This document shows positions 57,239 to 64,000 of a stretch of DNA of 64,000 nucleotides, one piece after another; within the stretch, counting starts at the first letter, position 1, and each line of letters begins with the position of its first letter. The translations under genes and the position numbers were made by a program. Source of the stretch: Trichopria drosophilae (lineage: Eukaryota > Arthropoda > Insecta > Hymenoptera > Diapriidae); contig JAQOWT010000010.1 of NCBI GenBank assembly GCA_030407085.1, positions 1 to 64,000 of the forward strand, written 5' to 3'. The notes under the pieces were generated by a model. That model saw only the letters and a list, made by a program, of their open reading frames with translations, was not told where the DNA came from and did not search any database.

Positions 57239-58640
57239 CAAGACGTGAAAAGTTGATCGAAGGAGACTAAATGAATCAGTAATGATTTTTATTATTGCAG
57301 AGTAAATAAATATCCATTCTATTTGTGAATAATTTGTGAATAAATAGCCCAATTTACAATTTTAAAAGTAATTTTTTAAGTATTGCGGACAGAATATTCA
57401 ACAATATTAGGAAAATACAGGCATTAGTAAAAGTTAATAGACACAGTATTCTGTTACACAAACTCAATAATTTGCATACTATTAACCAATTCTATCATAT
57501 TATTAAAAACCCTGATTATTTTGTTTTTTATGAAGACGATAAAACAAATGTTTTCTAGTCGTCTGTACCTGCTATCAAAAAATGTCTACTTATGGAATAT
57601 TAAACAAGACCAGAAGAATTTTCACAGTAGACATTTTCTAAAAAGCTTTCCTTAAAATGAAAAACTTTCTTTTTTTGTTTAATTAATAAAATATTTGTAT
57701 TAATTAAAAATAAATTATCTGTCATGTTATTTAACCAAACTGAAATTTATAAAACATTTAACACACACTTCATTGCGCGCATTGTTATTTGATTTAAAAG
57801 GAGGCACCGAAGTGATTTTGAGGTACATTCAATTGCAATAGCAACAAATCGACCAAAATTCTTTTGGGCCTCATTTTTCTTTATAAATTAAGTTCTGTAA
57901 AGTAAATTTTAAAAAATTGTTTGGTCGAATTAGCCTTTTTTGTTTTAGATCCAATCGCTATATCTCGTGCAATGCTCGTGTAATTTTCGTTGCTATTGCG
58001 ACAAAATCATCCAACAGAATTTCGGTTTAAAATTGGAAGAGGAGATATTTTACGTATTTTGTGAAAATTAAACAACTACAAAATTATAAAATATTGCAAA
58101 TACAATATTTTTGTCTTTTTTTTCTATTTTGTTAAATAAAATTATGGATTATTTACATTTAATTAAAAGAAAAAATGTATTATTTTAAGGGTAGCTTTTT
58201 AGAAAATGTCTATTCTACAATTTCTTCTAGGCTTTTTTAATTGTACATAAGTCGCAATTTCTTTATAGCATAGAGATTAGAAAACATTTGTTTTATCGTG
58301 TTCATTAGTTAAATCCTCTATTAGAATTTTCATTAGTATGGTTAAGTTTTTAATAGTAAGATAACCTTTTTAATAGTACAAATCACTTAGATTGTATAAT
58401 GGAAAACTGCGTCTATTTACTTTTCTCAATGATTTCACTCTCCTAACATTGTCTAATATTCTGTCTGTAATGTAAAGAAAATGACTTTTTGACATTTAAA
58501 TTGGGCTACTTATGCACAAATAGAAATAGTAGTTTTCTACTCTTAAATAGTAAAAATCTTTTCTGATTCACTTAGTCGACTTCGATAAACTTTTCACCTT
58601 TTGATTACATAGTTTTTACTAATTTAGGGAGAATATTAAT
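57239..58640. repeat. Long palindromic repeat, right-hand copy
   Basis: Inverted relative to 46870-48110, with the foldback element inserted at its left end and the Tigger further left (its missing left end is at 55465-55532). Its right end (type 1) is shared with the giant-arm segment 38917-39485. Confidence 0.8.
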
Positions 58641-61600
58641 AAATTAACATATTAGGTAACTCAAGATTCTATTTTTCTATGTTTTATTTTTATTTAAACC
58701 AATACTTTAGTAAGCATAGTATCATATCAATATAACTCCAAATTCAAATACTTTCGAGATCGTTCATGGATGTTAGGAGTTAAAATTTAATTTCATCTAA
58801 TAATAGGAATTCCAATATGACGCTGAAATTTCAAAAATAAATCAAATATTTTTTTCTCAAAATATAAGAACATTTAGAAAAAATTACAGAAAACAAAAAC
58901 GAAAAAAAAAACAGTTTTACACCGAGAGAAAAATTTAGTCATATTTACTGTCGTAGAAATAGTGGATAATCAATTGGTCATGTTCATCGTTTATTCAGTA
59001 ATATGTATACGAGATAGTTATTTGTACTACTCGAATGTAGCACGAGTCATGACTAAATAAATGGAAGAATTTACTATATATTAGTAAAATGACAAATTAT
59101 GTATGAATTTAGATTTTAACTTGATTACAAAAACAATTTTAATTAATACAAATATATTTTTTTGCTCTTTTCGTCCAAACCGAAACAGCGAACAAATGAA
59201 GTCGGTTTCAAACCTCAAAACAATAATCATGCAACTGCAGAGATTAGCATAAAGTCTATGTGCATTCTAGCAATTTGTAATTGAAAAATTTTGTAAATAA
59301 AAGTGAGTGAAAATTACTAGAGAGAGGGAACGAATATAAAAAAATAGAATACGGTTCATCAAAACTCTAAAAGTGGGGCTTGGACGAGTACATCCATATT
59401 TTTGAAAGAAAAAGTTCTGTAGTGTATTTTACGTAATTCAAAATATAAACAATGTTTCTCATCGACAGAGTTCATATTTTTTTTTAAATTTTAGCTATTT
59501 CTTATTGACTAAAAATCGCTCTTTCTAATTAGGCATCCTAAAGTTTTTTAAATTTTCGAATAAACTTTATTATGGATTATTAAATTTTATTATGGATTGG
59601 AATATCATTAGAATATCATTAAAAGTTATAAATAATGTGTTTAAAAGTGCATATCATGTTATGGCTCTTTAAATTTAATTAAAATATTAATATTGCCGCA
59701 ATCCACACAATAGACCTGCAAATTACTTTTAAAATATTTATTTAAAATAGAATCGATACAATTCAGTTTACGTCTTCCTTCTTTCACGTCTATCATTAAT
59801 CTGTCATTTCGCGGTTACAAACATTCGAACATCTAGCATCCAAATTCAAATTGCAATACATCTTCTATTATATTAATTGACTTCCTTCTGAAATTTCAGG
59901 TCATGTATTTCACGTCATTTTCTACGAATTCATCCCTTCCATAGGATTCCTGCTTTTCAGAACTGTACTGTAATGTAACTATTTGTATAAATGCACTGAA
60001 ACACAAACGTCTTACATTGAGACACAACAAAAATCATCCATTTTATAGTGAAACACGATTGATGTTTTAACAGACATGAAACATGTAAGTGTCTTATTCT
60101 AAAACACGAACTTGGACCAGTTTTTGCAGTGTAAACTCGATATTTCAGCTCGACCTGGGTTGCTTTTGAGATAACATTATATTGAATTTTAACCGAGATG
60201 GCATTATATTGAACTGAATTATAGAGAAATCACATATAATATTTTACAACCAATCGGAAATATTTGATATTCATCACTTTGTCCCGTTTCCCCCGCGCGA
60301 AGAACTTCGCACACTCAAATCAGTGCGCGAAAAATTTCTCTCACGGAGTAAAAAAAAATAGTATACGATACACGTGCACCGCAGGTGACTTTCGCACTCG
60401 TTACACTCGTACGCAAATCACCTACTTCGCGCACTTGTATCGTAATATATACTATTCACGAAAAAAATTATGGCTGTATTTTTTATTATTTTGAACAAAC
60501 TCTCGCATGGATTTTCAAATTCGTCGCATTTTTGCCGAAAAAAAATTCGTTAAAACCCATAAATAATAATGTCATACATATTAAAGTCCTAGGTGCCAAA
60601 ATTTTACCGGTCCCTCCCCTTAAAAATAACTGCAAAAATTACCTCTTTTGCCTGTTGTTGCCCCATATTAATTTTATTGTTAATTTAACCAGTAATAACC
60701 GATAACTACGAAATACAATATTCACTGAATTCATAAATGCGAATTGTAAACATCTATTGTAATTTAATGCGAAAACATGTCAACAAATATTGCAAACATT
60801 ACAAATATTATCACTCAATTATTAATTAACACCCAGAGATACACATGCACGTGCACGCACACGCACGCACGAACACGCCTGCACACAATTTAACCGTGTC
60901 TTTGTGTGCCTTAGAACCGGGAAGTACTATATGCGTACAAATTTTCTATATAGATGAAAAGGAAGTTTTAATTTTCGAAAAATGATATATATGGAACTAA
61001 TGCACGTCTTGTAATGAATGAAAAACAAATTTTTACAGAATTTTTTGCAATTTATGAAAAAAATCCCTATATTGTACAATTGTATAAAGATCACGTATTC
61101 TCATGAAATATTTTTATATTAGGCTCAAATACGTCCAAATATTATGATATAATGAAATTACGAAAAAAAAATGTAAAATTTCCTTCAACACATAATTTAA
61201 AGGAAAGCATGTAAAATAGCAAAAAATTAAAAAATTTAAATTTTTGGGTCGAAACAAAATTTTGTTAGATTCTTTGGGTCATTCTGTATAAGAAATGTCT
61301 CTTGTGAATTTTTCGTAAAAATTTCCATAAAAATGTCATTTTTAATAGTTTGGCAATTTTTATATCCGAAAATACGCATTTCAGGAAAAATTCAAAAGAG
61401 ACAATTCTTGCAGAGAATGACCCAAAGAATCAAAAAATTTTGTTTAAACTGAAAAATTTAAATTTTTAAATTTTTTGTAAAAAATGACACTATTTAGCGA
61501 TTTTTCACGAGCTCCAATAATTTAAAAAAAAAATTTTCAACGATATTTTATTTAATGCTTTGATCGTTACCATGTGTAATTTCTTGAGTTCAATTTATTC

Positions 61601-62258
61601 GAAATAGATAAAAAAGTGACCAATAGCAATCCAGTTAAATTATTTCAACTATAAAAATTGGCATTAACTGGCTGCTGAGTCGCCAACATCATGTCATTTA
61701 TTATACCACAAATACATTTTTACTTCAATGGAATAAAATAATAGCAACAAAATGACTAATAACATGCCATTAATTGGTTATCATTGGCTGAATCACCGCC
61801 ATCCTCATATGAATTGGCTGACAAATCGCCACCAAAACTATATTTTTTTAAAAATATCATTTCAATAGAAATCTTCAATATGAAATTGGTATTAATATCG
61901 CCACCATGCAATTCATTTCAACTAAAAAATCAATACTTCCTCCAAATCTGTGATGTATGCTCCTGGTGATATTATCACATAAAAAAAGAATGTGGCATGT
62001 CGATACCTATGCAGTGATATGGGAAATCGACAAATTTATTTTTGAAACATATGCGATATTTTGAATTATCATATTTTACTTCCATGTTTATAATCGGATA
62101 GCTCGCCTTCGGCTCGGGCCACAACACGCACATTCGTAGAAAACAATTTTACACCCTTGTATATTTTTTTTTGTAAAAAAAGAATTTTACTGTAACAAAA
62201 ACAATGTTAATTTTGAGGTGCTCGGACAGATGCACGTGTTCATTTCACGTAAACAGTA

Positions 62259-63447
62259 AAACTAAAATTTGATGCTGAAAAGTGTAGACAATAATTGGGA
62301 AAATCTGCCGTATGACTCTTTATTTCTATTAAAGCGATGATGAAATTCACCGCACTTTCATAATTTTTAAATACGCAGTTAGTGGAATTTTGATAAAAAA
62401 TGCATGAATTTTCATGATTTGAGCATGATCCGTGAATAATACATCTATTTGTAATGTACTGTATACGTTATACTTAGAGAGCCTAATAATGCAAATTGTA
62501 AATATATATATATATACATATGTAAATAAACATAGTCCAACCGTCGTTTGAACAAATTCTGAAAAGATTAATTATATTTCATTTTTAAAAATTACGTACC
62601 CTGACCCTGGTAGCAAAAGAGCAGATTCGGCTGCACTTCTGATGCAATTCTGATCATCTGACAGCAGAATTGCGCCAGAAATCTTGATTTTTGCTTACGA
62701 ATCTGCCGTTGTGCTACCAGGATACTAATTCTCGCTGCAGTTCGGATCGCTCATGATCACAATCGTTCCCTCATGTTGTCTTACTTTGCTGACTCCGCAC
62801 TCCGCAAATTTGTAGATGGGTTTTCACAATATCATATGTTTCATTTATTACTTCAATTTTTCCCATATTCATATTTAATTTTTGGAAAACCCTACTGAAT
62901 AATATCTCCTGCACCTACAAATCCATTATTTCCTAAACGACATTACGGACGAATCTTTCCCATACTATAAAATAGGAAAAATTACAATATAGTGTTTCCC
63001 ATACTGCTAGGTATTACGTTATGAATAATGGCAAACAAAACTCGTCAAATGGCCTCTTCCACACAGTCCCTCATATAAATATCAGGAGAGATATTTTCTA
63101 CTGGAAAGACTAATCTCTCCCATACTCTGGAATACCGAAAATTCTAATACAGTATCTCCCATACTGTTGCATAGTACAGCATAAATGATGGAATTAAAAA
63201 ATCGTTAAATCGTTTCTCCCAAGCTGTGTCTCTTGTAAATTTCATAGGCTATAGCACAATCTCTCCCAGACTCAAACACTATTGGGCAGATATGCTCCCA
63301 TACCTCGTGACATAGTTTGACCCATAGTATGAATGACCGCTAGGGAGACTAATGAAATTGTCTCTCCCATACCATTACTACACACTCTCCCAGATTCTCT
63401 CCCAGATTCACATCCCATAGTCTCTCCAGACCATTTTTTTTACGCGG
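62259..63447. repeat. Right-arm-specific block with tandem CTCTCCCATAC repeats
   Basis: Absent from the left arm, where 26807-27552 stands instead. It contains a partial copy (62885-63075) and a full copy (63085-63437) of the repeat at 15815-16197, ending in the same TCTCCAGACCATTTTTTT. Just left of these lies a TA microsatellite (near 62505-62515). Confidence 0.7.
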
Positions 63448-63448
63448 G

Positions 63449-63763
63449 ATGATAAAGACCAAAGATGGAATGCAGGTTGTAATTGATGAATTAACTAAAA
63501 TTTCGAGACCTAGAAGCGATCATCCTCGAAGCTTATTCAAATTTTTTAATGAGAGAATATTTCTTTGTATATCCTCAACAATATTGCATCATACTGACCT
63601 TAGAAGAAACTTCAGAGGTAGCGGAAATGGATTTCCCAACTATATAATAAATACGTTCTATTTGCTAACACAAAGTTTACATTCTCATCCATTTCAAGTG
63701 CAATCATGGGCAGATTTTAAATGTCTAGACACAGCCCATAATGTGCATATAATATATCATTAA
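63449..63763 (+). pseudogene. Tyrosine-recombinase fragment in the right arm
   Basis: Inverted copy of 26490-26800. It starts at MIKTKDGMQVVIDELTKISR, so the upstream half, with the first catalytic Arg region, is lost at the junction with the CTCTCCC block. The remaining 104 codons are open by chance or recent origin. Confidence 0.6.
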
Positions 63764-64000
63764 CTTATCTCTCGGGATTAAAAATCGGGTCTCAGAACTG
63801 TTCCAGACAGTATTGCCTATATTGGAAAGGGTCTAATATGTTCATGTATGAATTACTAGAGATGCCTTCTATAGATTAACACGCATTTTACAATCTCAAT
63901 TTGGGCACAGGTAGACTATATGCCCGGATGCCCCGGATAATACCCTGCAGCCAGTGCTTGAAGAGGAATGTCGGATGTTTTCAGTATTTACTTAACAAAT

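Larger units (their letters stand above)
58450..64000. repeat. Right arm of the giant inverted repeat
   Basis: Reverse complement of 26262-30706 plus 38917-39485. It lacks the BEL/Pao insertion, and the target TATCT is single at 59012-59016. It holds the same hairpin MITE (61215-61510), GGCGA repeats (61630-61910) and E-box-like hairpin (60358-60450) as the left arm. Between 62259 and 63447 it carries a different block. The match runs to the last base. Confidence 0.9.

Overview
This window looks like insect nuclear DNA: AT-rich, with short canonical GT-AG introns, a symplekin-type host gene, and many DNA-transposon foldbacks plus BEL/Pao, Ty3/gypsy, DIRS-like and Tigger elements. The mix suits a hymenopteran or another repeat-rich insect, but the order is inference and no marker here fixes the species.

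Region by region: 1-5648 is a composite foldback repeat whose outer arm starts at the window edge. 5795-8265 holds a tRNA-like SINE head and a truncated minus-strand Ty3/gypsy element (one LTR, a tRNA-Pro-type primer site, Gag with two zinc knuckles, pol missing). 9406-12812 is a plus-strand host gene in at least four exons: a BEN-like domain split by a phase-1 intron, then a serine/arginine-rich tail with tandem repeats and a frameshift. 13073-16700 is a cluster of hairpin elements. 18023-22092 (minus) is the N-terminal part of symplekin in four phase-consistent exons with a GC-rich, TATA-less promoter; the rest of the protein is not visible. 22320-26200 holds more foldback elements.

From about 26262 to the window end is a very large inverted repeat. 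The left arm (26262-30706 plus 38917-39485) and the right arm (58450-64000) are near-identical, and each carries a fragment of a tyrosine-recombinase gene near its outer end. Later insertions sit inside: an 8210 bp BEL/Pao element with 811 bp LTRs and a TATCT target duplication in the left arm; a left-truncated DIRS-like element (39486-43890) encoding an SR-rich ORF1, RT/RNase H/methyltransferase-like region and tyrosine recombinase; an apparently intact Tigger/pogo transposon (51813-55462) with a spliced transposase gene; and a 1706 bp foldback (55533-57238) with about 643 bp arms and a captured LINE endonuclease-like fragment.

Only two host genes are supported, and both look incomplete or damaged at the 3' end. 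The rest is nested mobile DNA whose insertion order can be read from empty copies of the target within the window: the unfilled right arm proves the BEL/Pao target site, and the repeat copy at 46870-48500 shows the state before the Tigger and foldback insertions.
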